Below are positions 35,107 through 45,150 of a DNA stretch of 64,000 nt, one piece after another. The stretch comes from Acidobacteriota bacterium (GTDB lineage Bacteria; Acidobacteriota; Terriglobia; Acidiferrales; UBA7541): the NCBI GenBank assembly GCA_013289955.1, contig JABCYZ010000035.1:1-64000 (forward strand). The letters run 5' to 3'. The notes under the pieces were generated by a model that was not told the DNA's origin, did not search any database, and saw only the letters and a list, made by a program, of their open reading frames with translations. Position numbers and translations under genes: made by a program. Position 1 is the stretch's first letter. Every line of letters begins with the position of its first letter.

Positions 35107-36222
35107 TCAGTCTCCCGTCCCTGTTTTCACCGCATCGTACCCTTCACGCGCATACACCACGTATTTCTGTTTCTTGCCCTTCTGGTCCAGCACTTCGAGC
35201 GGGCTGCCATCCGGCTTCACCAGCTCAATCTTGACTTTGTGAAACTTCCCGTCTTTTGCACCGGCCGTTGGCGTGTAGGAAAGGCTGTACTGGTGCCGCA
35301 AAAATGAAGTCACCGACTGAAAGACGCCCGGCATTTCCCCTTCAAATTGGGGGAACCATGCTTCTCCGCCCGTTTCGTGAGCAAATGTTTTCAGTTGATT
35401 CTGCGCTTGCAGATAGTTCATTCGCTGCATGTTGCCCATGCCGCCGATCCTGCTCGCGTCGGCTGCATTCTGAAACACCTGCCCCAGCCCCACGCAAAAA
35501 ATCGTCACATCGCTCTGCCGCAGCAGTTTCATGGTCTGGTCGAGGGTGTGCTTTGAGAAGGTATCCACCCCGCTGGCCATCAGCACGATGGACTTCTTGC
35601 CTTTCACGTCTTTCAGCTGGTCTGTCGTCTCCAGCAGCGCATCGAACACATTCGATTCGCTGAACCCCGGAAAATACAGCCGCCGTATCCCCTCCATCAC
35701 TTCTTCTTTGTTCTGCGTGAAGTCCACATCCACGCGCGTTTTCATGTCGAAAGTTTCCAGCGCCACCCAATCCTGCTGTTTCAGCTGGGGAAACAGGTAT
35801 TGCGACCAATACTTCGCGTACCCCGCGAAAAATCCTCCCCATCCCCGGCTGCTGAATTCGAGCAGCAACACCATCGTGATCGGCGCATCGGTCGGCCCGA
35901 AGTTCGTAATGGTCTGCGGCACGCCATCATCGGTAAGCCGGAAATTTTCTTTTTTCAGCCCTGTCAGGATGTCTCCGCGTTGCGTTGCCGCAATCACGTC
36001 CAGCGTTACCACCGGTACTTCGACCGCGATGCTCACGCCGCCCTGGGATGGCGGTTGCTGCGGCGGCGTAGCCGGAGCCTGCGGCGCCGTTGCGCCGGCC
36101 GGCGGCGGGGACCCGGCCTGTGGCCCTGTGGGAGCCTGCGCCGTCGCATGCTGCTCTGCCAGCGGCAGAAGCACTGCCGTCAGAAGAATGATCGTTAAAA
36201 CAGCCGAAACCATCGTCTTCAT
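35107..36222 (-). CDS. Exported VWFA-related domain protein (Acidobacteriota type)
   Basis: A 371-residue protein with a signal peptide (residues 1-28) and a proline- and glutamine-rich linker (about 30-62). It then has the VWFA-related segment common in Acidobacteriota: VEVPVVTLDVIAATQRGDILTGLKKENFRLTDDG, ALLETTDQLKDVKGKKSIVLMASGVDTFSKHTLDQ, and a C-terminal strand with YSLSYTP. The metal site (MIDAS), normally DxSxS, reads EFSSR here in VLLLEFSSRGWGG, so metal binding may be altered. Function is unknown. GGGGTGA precedes the ATG at 36222. Divergent from the M20 peptidase across about 210 bases. Confidence 0.88.
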   Translation of the reverse strand: MKTMVSAVLTIILLTAVLLPLAEQHATAQAPTGPQAGSPPPAGATAPQAPATPPQQPPSQGGVSIAVEVPVVTLDVIAATQRGDILTGLKKENFRLTDDGVPQTITNFGPTDAPITMVLLLEFSSRGWGGFFAGYAKYWSQYLFPQLKQQDWVALETFDMKTRVDVDFTQNKEEVMEGIRRLYFPGFSESNVFDALLETTDQLKDVKGKKSIVLMASGVDTFSKHTLDQTMKLLRQSDVTIFCVGLGQVFQNAADASRIGGMGNMQRMNYLQAQNQLKTFAHETGGEAWFPQFEGEMPGVFQSVTSFLRHQYSLSYTPTAGAKDGKFHKVKIELVKPDGSPLEVLDQKGKKQKYVVYAREGYDAVKTGTGD

Positions 36223-36433
36223 TTCACCCCTCGATTCGCCTTCCGGATAAACCCATTGGCCCGGCTTCTGCTTTATCCCTGACGGTTATGCTTGCGCGCC
36301 GTTTGAATATACGCAACGTCCTGCCAAGCCCTCGGATTTGCCCCCACGCCTGCATGTTAGTATGAAGCGCGTTAACTGAAAAGCGTTGCTGAGCCGGTCC
36401 CCGTGGGCCGCATCCAAGACGGAGGAAGTCTTT

Positions 36434-37912
36434 GTGAATTGGAACCGCAGATTGCACAGTCTTGTGCCGGCCGTCGCACTGCTGGCGTGGTTTTCACCCC
36501 TTGTGGAGCCGCCCGTAGCGGCGCAGGTGCCCTCCACGGCCATGCCCACGGTTGAAAACACGCGCTCCCCGGCCGGCGATACCACCGCCCTTGCCAAGGA
36601 GGCTGAAGGCTGGCTCGCCGATCTCATCCGCATTGACACCAGCAATCCTCCCGGCAACGAGCAAGCCGCCGCCAAATACATCGCCGCCATCCTGACGAAA
36701 GAAGGCTTTACTCCCGAATTTCTGGATCTTGCCCCCGGCCGCAGCGCGCTCGTCGCGCGCCTCCGCAGCGCCGCCATGCCCGATCCCTCGCGTGCCCTGC
36801 TTCTGGTCGCCCACATGGACGTCGTCGGCGTTGACAAGTCCAAATGGACCGTCGATCCCTTCTCCGCCACCATCAAAGACGGCTACATGTACGGCCGCGG
36901 CTCGGTGGATGACAAAGGCATGCTCGCCGCCAACCTCGCCGCTTTCATTTCCCTCAAGCGTTCCAACGCCCGCATCAACCGCGACATCATTTTTCTCGCC
37001 ACCGCCGATGAGGAGCAGGGCGGCGAAGCCAGCATCCGCATGCTCATCGCCAAATACTGGGACAAATTTGCGGCCGGGTTTGCCATCAACGAAGGCGGCA
37101 GGGTCGTCCTGAACAACGGCAAGGTCCAGTACGTCGCCGTGCAAGCCAGCGAAAAGGTTCCCGTAGACGTGGCGGTCATAGCCCGCGGCCCGTCGGGTCA
37201 CGCCTCGGTCCCGACCAAGGATAACGCCGTGGTCCATCTGGCCGCCGCTGTCGCCAAAATCGGCGGTTACACCGCGCCCGTCCGCTTCACCACCATCGTG
37301 CGCCGCTATTTCGAGCAGCTCGCTCCCCTCGAAGACGACGAGCTCGCCAAGTGGATTCGCTCTCTCGATACTCCGGATCGCGGCGAACATGCCCAGCGCT
37401 TCCTCTCCGATGCCAACCCGCTCTGGAACTCCATGTTGCGCGACACCATCGCCCCCACAATGCTTGCCGCCGGCGTTCGCGCCAACGTCATTCCGTCCGA
37501 AGCCCGCGCCATGATCAACGTCCGCCTCTTGCCGGGCGACACCATCGATGTGCTGATCTCCGAGCTCTCCAAACTGGTCAACGACCCCGCCATCCGTTTC
37601 GAAGTCCAGCCCGACGCCGGCCTGGCCGCTCCCCCGTCTTCGCTTGAGTCCGATTTCTATGCGACGATCACCAAGGCCGCTTCGCAGGAATTTTCCGGCG
37701 CCCCGGTTCTGCCGTTCCTGTCGGCTGGCGCGACGGATTCCGCTCAGTTGCGATTGCACAACGTGCAAGCCTACGGTGTCTCCCCGTTCCCCATGACCGA
37801 CGAGGATTCCCGCCGCATGCACGCCGACGACGAGCGCCTCCCGCTCGCCTCGTTTGACAAGGGCGTTGATTTCCTCGCGCGCATAGTGACGGAATTTGCC
37901 GCCGCAAGATAA
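36434..37912 (+). CDS. Exported M20 family metallopeptidase
   Basis: A 492-residue protein with a signal peptide (about 1-31, ending VAAQ) and a complete M20 fold. The metal ligands are His127 in VAHMDVVG and Asp160 in GSVDDKG, and a catalytic Glu and ligand Glu lie in TADEEQGG. A dimerisation domain follows with ARGPSGHASVPTKDN. Likely substrates are small peptides or acylated amino acids. I used the GTG at 36434, which has GGAGGAAG upstream; an ATG at 36386 would add 16 residues before the signal peptide. Confidence 0.92.
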   Translation: MNWNRRLHSLVPAVALLAWFSPLVEPPVAAQVPSTAMPTVENTRSPAGDTTALAKEAEGWLADLIRIDTSNPPGNEQAAAKYIAAILTKEGFTPEFLDLAPGRSALVARLRSAAMPDPSRALLLVAHMDVVGVDKSKWTVDPFSATIKDGYMYGRGSVDDKGMLAANLAAFISLKRSNARINRDIIFLATADEEQGGEASIRMLIAKYWDKFAAGFAINEGGRVVLNNGKVQYVAVQASEKVPVDVAVIARGPSGHASVPTKDNAVVHLAAAVAKIGGYTAPVRFTTIVRRYFEQLAPLEDDELAKWIRSLDTPDRGEHAQRFLSDANPLWNSMLRDTIAPTMLAAGVRANVIPSEARAMINVRLLPGDTIDVLISELSKLVNDPAIRFEVQPDAGLAAPPSSLESDFYATITKAASQEFSGAPVLPFLSAGATDSAQLRLHNVQAYGVSPFPMTDEDSRRMHADDERLPLASFDKGVDFLARIVTEFAAAR

Positions 37913-37983
37913 CTAACCCGTTGGCTGCATCTCTTCTGCATTCTGGGGCGCAGAAGGTTGTAAACTCCCTTTCACGAGCGAGT

Positions 37984-39408
37984 ATGGCTTTTCGACATTC
38001 AAAAATCGTCTGCACTATCGGGCCGGCCAGCTGCTCGCCCCGTATGATCCGCCGTTTATTGGAAGCCGGCATGGACGTAGCCCGACTGAATTTCTCTCAT
38101 GGCACACACGCCGAACATGCCCAGAATATCGCCGTCCTCAGAGCCGCCGCCGTCCGACAGGAAAAACCGATCGCCATTCTCGCCGACCTTCAGGGCCCAA
38201 AGATCCGCACCGGCCCGCTCGCCGGAAGCCGTCCGGTCGTTCTGCGCACCGGACAGCGCTTCATCATTACCACTGCCAGGGTTTTGGGGGATTCGACGCG
38301 CGTCAGCACCGTCTTCCGCCCGCTCCCGCGGGAAGTTCATCGCGGAGACCGTATCCTGCTTTCCGATGGCCTGATCGAATTGCGTGTCGAGCAAGTGCGC
38401 GGCCCTGAAGTCATTTGCGAGGTTGTGAATGGCGGATCGCTCGGCGAGCACAAAGGCATCAACCTGCCCGGAATCAAATTGCGGGTCCCCGCTCTCACGC
38501 CGAAAGACCGCGAGGATCTTGCCTTTGCACTGAAGCACGGAGCCAACTACATTGCCGTAAGCTTCGTGAGGCGTCCCGAAGATGTGCTGCTTGCGAAATC
38601 GCTGGTCCGGCGCGCCGGCAAAAACATCCCCATCATTGCCAAGCTTGAAAAACCCGAAGCCATTGAAAATCTCGACGCCATTCTTCGCGCTGCCGATGGC
38701 GTGATGGTGGCTCGCGGCGATCTCGGCGTTGAAATGAATCCCGAGCGCGTGCCCGTCGTGCAGAAAACAATTATCGCTCGCGCCCGCCACTTTCGCCGTC
38801 CGGTTATCACCGCCACGCAAATGCTCGAATCTATGACCGAAAATCCCCGGCCGACACGCGCGGAAGCATCTGACGTCGCCAACGCCATTTTTGACGGCTC
38901 CGATGCGGTCATGCTCTCCGCCGAGACGGCTTCGGGGAAATATCCCGTCGAAGCCGTCAGCATGATGGCAAGAATCATTGCCGAGGCCGAAGCCAGCGAC
39001 TGGAAAACGCCGCCGCGTGTCCCGCTCGAAAAATTAAAGGTTGCCGAGACCGTCGCCGAACTCGTCTGCCATGCCTCGCACGAACTCCACATGAAGCTCA
39101 TCGCCGTCTTTACCCACAGCGGCTTCACCGCGCGCCTGGTCTCCTGCTACCGCCCCGCGGTCAGGATCATCGCCTTCTCGCCGGAAGCCGAAACTCGCCG
39201 CCGCATGGCTCTGATCTGGGGCGTCATGCCGCGCCATATCCCGAACGTCCGTAAAATCGATGGCCTCGCCGCCGTCGCCGAAAAGCGCCTTCTTGAAGAA
39301 CGCCTGGTCCGCAAAGGCGACGTCATCGGCATCGTCGCAGGTACACCCATGGGCATCCGCGGCACCACCAACTTCATGAAGTTCCACGTCATCGGCGGCC
39401 CCGCGTAG
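37984..39408 (+). CDS. pyk: Pyruvate kinase
   Basis: A 474-residue enzyme for the last step of glycolysis (phosphoenolpyruvate to pyruvate with ATP formation). It has KIVCTIGPASCSPRMIRRLLEAGMDVARLNFSHG at the N-terminus, LADLQGPKIRTG, the catalytic block IAKLEKPEAIENLDAIL and MVARGDLGVEM, and ITATQMLESMTENPRPTRAEASDVANAIFDGSDAVMLSAETASG. The C-terminal allosteric domain is present. The ATG at 37984 gives the standard start; an ATG at 37921 would add 21 unlike residues. It is 72 bases after the M20 gene. Confidence 0.97.
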   Translation: MAFRHSKIVCTIGPASCSPRMIRRLLEAGMDVARLNFSHGTHAEHAQNIAVLRAAAVRQEKPIAILADLQGPKIRTGPLAGSRPVVLRTGQRFIITTARVLGDSTRVSTVFRPLPREVHRGDRILLSDGLIELRVEQVRGPEVICEVVNGGSLGEHKGINLPGIKLRVPALTPKDREDLAFALKHGANYIAVSFVRRPEDVLLAKSLVRRAGKNIPIIAKLEKPEAIENLDAILRAADGVMVARGDLGVEMNPERVPVVQKTIIARARHFRRPVITATQMLESMTENPRPTRAEASDVANAIFDGSDAVMLSAETASGKYPVEAVSMMARIIAEAEASDWKTPPRVPLEKLKVAETVAELVCHASHELHMKLIAVFTHSGFTARLVSCYRPAVRIIAFSPEAETRRRMALIWGVMPRHIPNVRKIDGLAAVAEKRLLEERLVRKGDVIGIVAGTPMGIRGTTNFMKFHVIGGPA

Positions 39409-39488
39409 TAGCCCAGGCAAGCAGGTGACGGGGTCGTTGAACGTGATGACTAAGTAGTGCGCTCGATAGAGGCTTATCCCGCGCAGCT

Positions 39489-41975
39489 TCAGTGGCTTGA
39501 GGCCAGGAGCGACCCGATTCCCGGCTTATAACCATAAAAATCCGCAATCTCGTGCAAGTGTTCGACGAGCTGCTCATCGTAGTGTTTCTTCAGCGCGTCC
39601 GTAAGGATGTCGTGCTGCCCGTTTGGATCCCGTGAAAGATCGTAGAGATAGCTCTGGGCGGGCGAATCATATGTGGCGTAGAAATATCGCCCGTTATCCG
39701 CAAGGAGACCGTAGGCGGCTCGCACGTCGGACGCCAAAAAAAGATCATCACGATGATAGCTGCGTAGTTCCTCGAGAGTTCCGGCGAATAGCGGATGCCC
39801 GAACAGCGGATTCGGTACGATGGGCCGGTGTCCGAGCAAATAATACAACGAGGGCGTTATGTCGATGAGTGCGGAAACGCGGTCATCGTCATGTACGAAT
39901 TCTTTCTGCATGGACTTCGGCAAATGCACGATCAGCGGTACGCGCATCACTTCCGGGTAGATCACCACCGAATGGCTGCTGCGGCCAAATTCGCCCGTCG
40001 CATCGCCATGATCCGAAGTCACCACGATAATGCTCTGGTCATAGATCCCGCGGGCTTTCAGCCAGCCGATAAAGCCGCCCATGCAATCGTCCACCTGATG
40101 CAGTTCGAACGAGATCCGGTAGTTGAAACCCGGCTGGACCGGCCAGTTCGCCGCTTTCGCCTGCGGCAAGTCATTTCTTGCGAACTGGTGCACGTTTTTC
40201 GGCTGCGCATAGAAGAAGATCGGCCGCGCGGGGTCGGAACGATGATCGATCGCGGTCTCGGCCTGCTCGACTGTCGAACAAACCTCGAGCTGGTTCCAGA
40301 GTTTCTTGTCCGTATCGAGCTTGATGACGTCGTCGGAAGGCGAGAGTATCTCGCGCAGGATTTCGTCGTTGCTTACGATCATCTGATAGCCGTCGGTCTT
40401 CACCAGTTTTTCAAGACTGTTCACGCGTTCGAACGGCTGCATGAAATGCGCGTGCAAGAGCAATGCCCCGGCCCAGATCGCCGGTTCGGAAAGCGAGGTT
40501 CCCGCGTAAGGAGTCCAGACGTTTTGCACCACGACGCTGTCGCGGGCCAGTGCGTCCAGATTCGGCGTAAACGTTGCCTTGGGATTGTAGGCACCCAGAT
40601 AATCCGGCCGCATCGAATCGATCACAAAAAGAAAAATGTCCGGATGCTCCCCGCGCGAACGGACGAGCGGGTCAACAAGTTTCAAATCTAAACGCGCCTG
40701 CGCCCCTCGAACCTCCGTGTATTCCCGCAAGATCCGGCAAAGCTCTCCGCAGGGCTCGCTCCGCCGCCCGTTCCCAAGCAGGCGATACGAGAGATTGAAC
40801 GATGCGTCGCGCGCTGCGTAATTTTCCATCGCACGCTGAATGTCGTCGTCGGTTGACCCCAGCGGCCTGGCCCAGAAAATATCCGTAGCTGCCAGCGCCT
40901 TGTAGGAAAGAAGGCTCAGAACCAGAACAGCGAGAACAGTTTTGATCGGATAGGGATTCCCGGATGGCCACAAACGAAAAATGCAAAAGCCGAGCACGAT
41001 CCAGAAGAGCAAGGTGAATGTTCCCTCTAGAATTCCATTCCAGTCTCCGCCTCCGACAACCGTAGGCAGCGCCAGCGCAAAGAGCGCGAGGAGCGTGGAA
41101 ACGGCGATGTAAGGTATTTTCTGACCCGCGAGGCGGGCGCGCGGGTCAGAGCCCTCCGGGTCAAGAAACGGGCGGGCCACGGAAAATCCCAAAAGTGCAA
41201 GCGCCGCGGCAAGCGAAGCGGCGTAAAGATGCGCGGGCCCTCCTTCAAAACTGAGCGCGTTTCCGAGAAAACGAACCGAAAGCGCCCACAGCGATCCAAA
41301 AACGAGAATCCCCAGGAGGCTCCGTCTCACGATTCGCGGATGTGGCGATGTCGAAGCCGCGATTCTTACCAGATTTAAAATCGAAACGAGGACGATGGCG
41401 ACAAGGACATGGGAAATCACGCTCCAAAATGTCAGATAAATATCGCTGACCGGAAACGAAACTGTTCGCGTGTCGGAATAGCTCCGAAGCTTTGCACCCG
41501 CGACATTTAGCAGAGCGACGCCTGTAGCCAGCAGTATTCCCGCGGTATAGGAAAGATGCGTACGCACCGGCGTTTCGTTTCTCTCGCCAGCCGCATCCTG
41601 AAACTCGCACGACAAGACGGCCAGAAGGATCACCCACAGCGCCGCGACGCTCCCGAAGTAGGCGGTTTCGTTACTTCCGAGGCTTAGAAGGAATGGCCGT
41701 ACGGAAAGAAAGACACCAACGCAGGCAAGAACGCCGAAGCAAACAAAATAGGCGGCGCGCCTTCTCGGAGGACGGTACGCAACTGCCGCAGCCAGCCACG
41801 CCACCCAGAACAGCAGCGCATGGCGCCGCGCGAACCACGGCACCCAGGAATAGGCCGGCGACTTGATCATCGAATAGTAGGTGTAGGGAAGAAAGGCGAG
41901 CAGGCAATAGAGTGAGCTCAACGCGAAGAAGGCGCCAAAAAATATCTTCAAAATCACTTCGAGCCACTTCCGCAA
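39489..41975 (-). CDS. Membrane-embedded sulfatase / phosphatase-superfamily protein (LtaS-like organisation)
   Basis: An 828-residue protein. The N-terminal half has about ten membrane helices; the C-terminal half is an alkaline-phosphatase-superfamily domain on the outside of the membrane. The domain begins IFLFVIDSMRPDYLGAYNPKATFTPNLDALARDS, has a candidate nucleophile Thr in YAGTSLSEPAIW, and a metal site in VVTSDHGDATGEFG. The CxPxR or SxPxR sulfatase signature is absent, so a lipid-headgroup transferase or phosphatase is as likely as a sulfatase. The start is TTG at 41975, with GAGAAGGA upstream. It is convergent with pyk. Confidence 0.87.
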   Translation of the reverse strand: MRKWLEVILKIFFGAFFALSSLYCLLAFLPYTYYSMIKSPAYSWVPWFARRHALLFWVAWLAAAVAYRPPRRRAAYFVCFGVLACVGVFLSVRPFLLSLGSNETAYFGSVAALWVILLAVLSCEFQDAAGERNETPVRTHLSYTAGILLATGVALLNVAGAKLRSYSDTRTVSFPVSDIYLTFWSVISHVLVAIVLVSILNLVRIAASTSPHPRIVRRSLLGILVFGSLWALSVRFLGNALSFEGGPAHLYAASLAAALALLGFSVARPFLDPEGSDPRARLAGQKIPYIAVSTLLALFALALPTVVGGGDWNGILEGTFTLLFWIVLGFCIFRLWPSGNPYPIKTVLAVLVLSLLSYKALAATDIFWARPLGSTDDDIQRAMENYAARDASFNLSYRLLGNGRRSEPCGELCRILREYTEVRGAQARLDLKLVDPLVRSRGEHPDIFLFVIDSMRPDYLGAYNPKATFTPNLDALARDSVVVQNVWTPYAGTSLSEPAIWAGALLLHAHFMQPFERVNSLEKLVKTDGYQMIVSNDEILREILSPSDDVIKLDTDKKLWNQLEVCSTVEQAETAIDHRSDPARPIFFYAQPKNVHQFARNDLPQAKAANWPVQPGFNYRISFELHQVDDCMGGFIGWLKARGIYDQSIIVVTSDHGDATGEFGRSSHSVVIYPEVMRVPLIVHLPKSMQKEFVHDDDRVSALIDITPSLYYLLGHRPIVPNPLFGHPLFAGTLEELRSYHRDDLFLASDVRAAYGLLADNGRYFYATYDSPAQSYLYDLSRDPNGQHDILTDALKKHYDEQLVEHLHEIADFYGYKPGIGSLLASSH

Positions 41976-42033
41976 AGAAATTCCTTCTCGTCAGCGATGA
42001 CGCGAAATCAGGAGTCGAACGACTGAAGTGAGT

Positions 42034-42819
42034 TTAATTGACCCAGCGGTCCGGGCGGGAAGGAGGTTCGTTCTTGTGCTTGTTAATGTAAACATCGAAG
42101 CGCTTGCGGTTGCGCTTGTGCTGCCAGTCAGAGACGCTATTGCGCAAGCTGTACAAAAAGGATCCGCGCCGCAAATAAACATACCCAACCAGCATTCCCC
42201 CGAGATGGCAGAGGTGGCTCACCTTGTCGTCTCCCACACCGAGCGTGCCGAGAAACGTCAGGGCCGTCATGATCGCAACAACCGTGCGCATGCTCATAGC
42301 CACGGGGATCGGGAAAAGATAAACGCGCCGGTCCGGAAATAAAATCGCGCAGGCTATCAGAATCCCGAAAATCGCGCCGGAAGCTCCGATCGTCGGCACG
42401 TAAGAAAAGCCGTGGCCAAAAAGAGCAGGGACGGTTTTCACGGCTACGTTGATCAGCCCCGCGCCCACGCCGGTAAGAAAGTAATAGCGCAGGAAACGGT
42501 TTCTTCCCCACACCATTTCCAGTTCGCGGCCAAACATCCAGAGCATCAGCATGTTCATGACGATGTGCAGAATATAGTTGACGTCATGAAGGAACAGATA
42601 GGTGAACGGCTGCCAGATTCGCAAGCCCGGCAGTACTCCCGCAGGCACCAGGCCGAAGCGCGTGAGAAGCTGGCTGTAACCGGCGACCCCGGAGAAGTAA
42701 TAGATAAGGGCTTCGAGGATGAAAACCCCGAAGTTTGCGAGCAGCAGTATCTTCACGCCTGGCGTGATGTAGAAATCGAAGCTGACGCGATAGCTCTTTA
42801 CGCCCGATCCGGGTGCCAT
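42034..42819 (-). CDS. Rhomboid family intramembrane serine protease
   Basis: A 261-residue membrane protein with six or so helices. It carries the rhomboid signature: WQPFTYLFLHDVNYILHIVMNMLMLW, the nucleophile Ser147 in TIGASGAIFG, and the catalytic His205 in SHLCHLGGMLVG (His202 is a near neighbour). Rhomboids cut transmembrane segments of client proteins. The C-terminus is long, basic and soluble (KRNRKRFDVYINKHKN). It lies 58 bases upstream of the sulfatase-like gene on the same strand, so both may be on one transcript. Confidence 0.93.
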   Translation of the reverse strand: MAPGSGVKSYRVSFDFYITPGVKILLLANFGVFILEALIYYFSGVAGYSQLLTRFGLVPAGVLPGLRIWQPFTYLFLHDVNYILHIVMNMLMLWMFGRELEMVWGRNRFLRYYFLTGVGAGLINVAVKTVPALFGHGFSYVPTIGASGAIFGILIACAILFPDRRVYLFPIPVAMSMRTVVAIMTALTFLGTLGVGDDKVSHLCHLGGMLVGYVYLRRGSFLYSLRNSVSDWQHKRNRKRFDVYINKHKNEPPSRPDRWVN

Positions 42820-42918
42820 AACTTTTGAGTTTACGGCGTTGCCAAGCGCGCGTCAAAGCGGCGTTTTGTCCGATATTCGGGAATTTGCGTTCATTTCTGG
42901 ATTTGTTCGACGAGCCGC

Positions 42919-45150
42919 TTAGTCGAGTTTTTTGCGTGCGAAGTGGAAGAGCGAGGCTGCCAGGAGTACGAACATCAGGACGCCGAAAAGCGACTGGATG
43001 TGGGTTGGCACCGGCAGCTGGTCGTTGGGCGCAAGCGAGGCCCAGAACCTCGGGCCAAGAGCGAAAAGATCCGGTCGCCACGGCAAATTCAGCAGGCGGC
43101 CGAACCAACCGGGGACGTGCGTGGCGATTTCCGGGTCCTGGAAAAGATTGATGACGATCCCGAGCAGGCCAAAAACGCCGCCGGCGGCGATCAGGCCGCT
43201 GGAATAGAGCGCGCCGGGGCTGGCTTCGCCTTCGTCTTTTTTTTCTTTGGAGGTTGCTTCGACAAGCCAGCGGACGAGTCCGCCCGCAAACATGGTCGCG
43301 GTGGTGGCGATCGAGAGATACGAGCCGACGGCAAAGGCTAGCGAGCGCACGCCAAGGATCTCGACGGCGATGACCAGCGCGACGCCCATCAGCACGAGCC
43401 GCCATGGGAGTTTCTGGTTGAGGATGCCGTTGATGACCGTGGCCATGAGGCGGGCTTGCGGGGCGGGAGCTTTGTCACTGCCGATGCCTTGCGCCCACTG
43501 GATTTCGATTTGCCTTGTGTCGCCGTCGTAGAGATATTCGCCGTCGGGAATGACGCCGGAGCTGAGCGCGTTGATCAACGTATAGTTTTTGCCGCGGTAG
43601 ATGAAGCCCTCGCGTTCGATTTTTACTCCGGAGGGGAGCGCGGCGATGTTTACGGGGATCTGTGTGGGAATGTATTTCTCGAGGCCGACGTTCATCAAGT
43701 TGAGCGTGGCGCCGATCGCGACGGTGGAAACGGTGACGCCGATCAAAAGACCCAGCTGCTGGCGATAGGGAGTTGCGCCGACGAGGTAGCCGGTTTTGAG
43801 GTCCTGGGAAGTCGCGCCGGCGATGGCGGCGGCGATGCAAACGACGCCTCCAATCATGAGCGCGAGAACGGAATAGTTTGGCGCGGTCCAGCCAGCGAGG
43901 AAGAAGATCGCGCAGGTGGCCATGAGCGTAGCGATGCTCATTCCGCTGATGGGATTGGAAGAATTGCCGAGAAGGCCGCTGATGCGCGCCGCGACCGTGA
44001 CAAATAGAAATCCGAACACGACGACGAAGATGGCGGCAAAAAGATTCTGCCACCAAAGCGTGCTCGCGCCCTTCATCGGATGAAAAGTCAGCAAAACCCA
44101 GAGCATCACGATGATGACGATCGAGCCCACGATCACGTTGCGCATGGGCATGTCCAGTTCGATGCGGCTCGCGGCGGAAGACTGGCCGCCGCCTTGCGCG
44201 CGCACGTCTTTTAGGCCCGAGCGAAGGGCGGAAATAATCGTCGGCAGCGTGCGGATCAGCGTAATGACGCCTGCGGCAGCGACAGCGCCTGCACCCATAG
44301 GCCGGATGTAGGTGCGCCAGAGCAGATCCGGAGACATTTGCGGTATAGGAATCGTGCCCGGGTAGATGGCGACATTTCCCGAGAGCTGGCCGAAAAACCT
44401 GATCGCAGGCATCACCACAAGCCAGGAGACGATGCCTCCCGCGAAAAGAATGCCGGCGACGCGCGGACCGATGATGTAGCCGACGCCGAGATATTCGGAA
44501 GTGATGTTGGCGCGGAACGAAGCGCCGGGAAACCATTTTGGCTGGCTCTCCGGCTGGGAGGTCCAGGACTGGAAAATATTCATGAAGACGGTGTAAACGC
44601 CCCCGAGGCCGAGGCCCCAGAAAACGCGGCCGGCGAAAGAGCCGCCCCGTTCGCCAGCCACGAGAACGTCGGCGCATGCGGTGCCTTCGGGAAAGGCTAG
44701 ATTGCCATGCTCGCCGACGATGAGCTGGCGGCGCAGAGGAACCATGAGGAGGACGCCGAGCCATCCGCCAAGCAGGGCGAGCGGGAAAATGCGCCAGAAG
44801 GTGAACTCCGAGCCGAAGCCCAGAAAGATCAGCGCGGGAATCGTGAACATGACGCCTGCAGCAAGCGATTCGCCGGCGGAGCCGGTGGTTTGCACGATAT
44901 TGTTTTCGAGAATCGTCGAGCGGCCGAAGGCGCGCAGGATGCTGATCGAGAGGACCGCGATGGGGATGGACGCAGAGACGGTCAGGCCAGCGCGCAAGCC
45001 GACGTAGACGCTGACAGCGCCGAAGAGCAATCCGAACAACGAGCCGAGGATGATGGCGCGAATCGTGAATTCCTTGGGACTCTCCTCCGCGGAGATGTAG
45101 GTCCGGAATTCTCCTGGAGGAGCCGTGGAACTCCATGGACGATCGGTCAC
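42919..45150 (-). CDS. OPT family oligopeptide transporter
   Basis: A 743-residue polytopic membrane protein. It shows the OPT opening EFTIRAIILGSLFGLLFGAVSVYVGLRAGLTVSASIPIAVLS, then NNIVQTTGSAGESLAAGV, a strong OPT feature, and LAFPEGTACADVL. About 15 hydrophobic segments follow, with a soluble part near residues 490-560. Members import oligopeptides or metal chelates by proton symport. Length fits the family. It lies about 100 bases upstream of the rhomboid gene. Confidence 0.94.
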   Translation of the reverse strand: MTDRPWSSTAPPGEFRTYISAEESPKEFTIRAIILGSLFGLLFGAVSVYVGLRAGLTVSASIPIAVLSISILRAFGRSTILENNIVQTTGSAGESLAAGVMFTIPALIFLGFGSEFTFWRIFPLALLGGWLGVLLMVPLRRQLIVGEHGNLAFPEGTACADVLVAGERGGSFAGRVFWGLGLGGVYTVFMNIFQSWTSQPESQPKWFPGASFRANITSEYLGVGYIIGPRVAGILFAGGIVSWLVVMPAIRFFGQLSGNVAIYPGTIPIPQMSPDLLWRTYIRPMGAGAVAAAGVITLIRTLPTIISALRSGLKDVRAQGGGQSSAASRIELDMPMRNVIVGSIVIIVMLWVLLTFHPMKGASTLWWQNLFAAIFVVVFGFLFVTVAARISGLLGNSSNPISGMSIATLMATCAIFFLAGWTAPNYSVLALMIGGVVCIAAAIAGATSQDLKTGYLVGATPYRQQLGLLIGVTVSTVAIGATLNLMNVGLEKYIPTQIPVNIAALPSGVKIEREGFIYRGKNYTLINALSSGVIPDGEYLYDGDTRQIEIQWAQGIGSDKAPAPQARLMATVINGILNQKLPWRLVLMGVALVIAVEILGVRSLAFAVGSYLSIATTATMFAGGLVRWLVEATSKEKKDEGEASPGALYSSGLIAAGGVFGLLGIVINLFQDPEIATHVPGWFGRLLNLPWRPDLFALGPRFWASLAPNDQLPVPTHIQSLFGVLMFVLLAASLFHFARKKLD

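Noticed and set aside
36494..37822. Minus-strand frame of 442 codons opposite the M20 peptidase
   Set aside because: Glycine- and aspartate-rich antisense translation of a conserved peptidase gene.
43475..45136. Long minus-strand frame (553 codons) inside the OPT transporter
   Set aside because: It is another frame of the same strand as the OPT gene, with arginine- and histidine-rich composition and no family-like motif.
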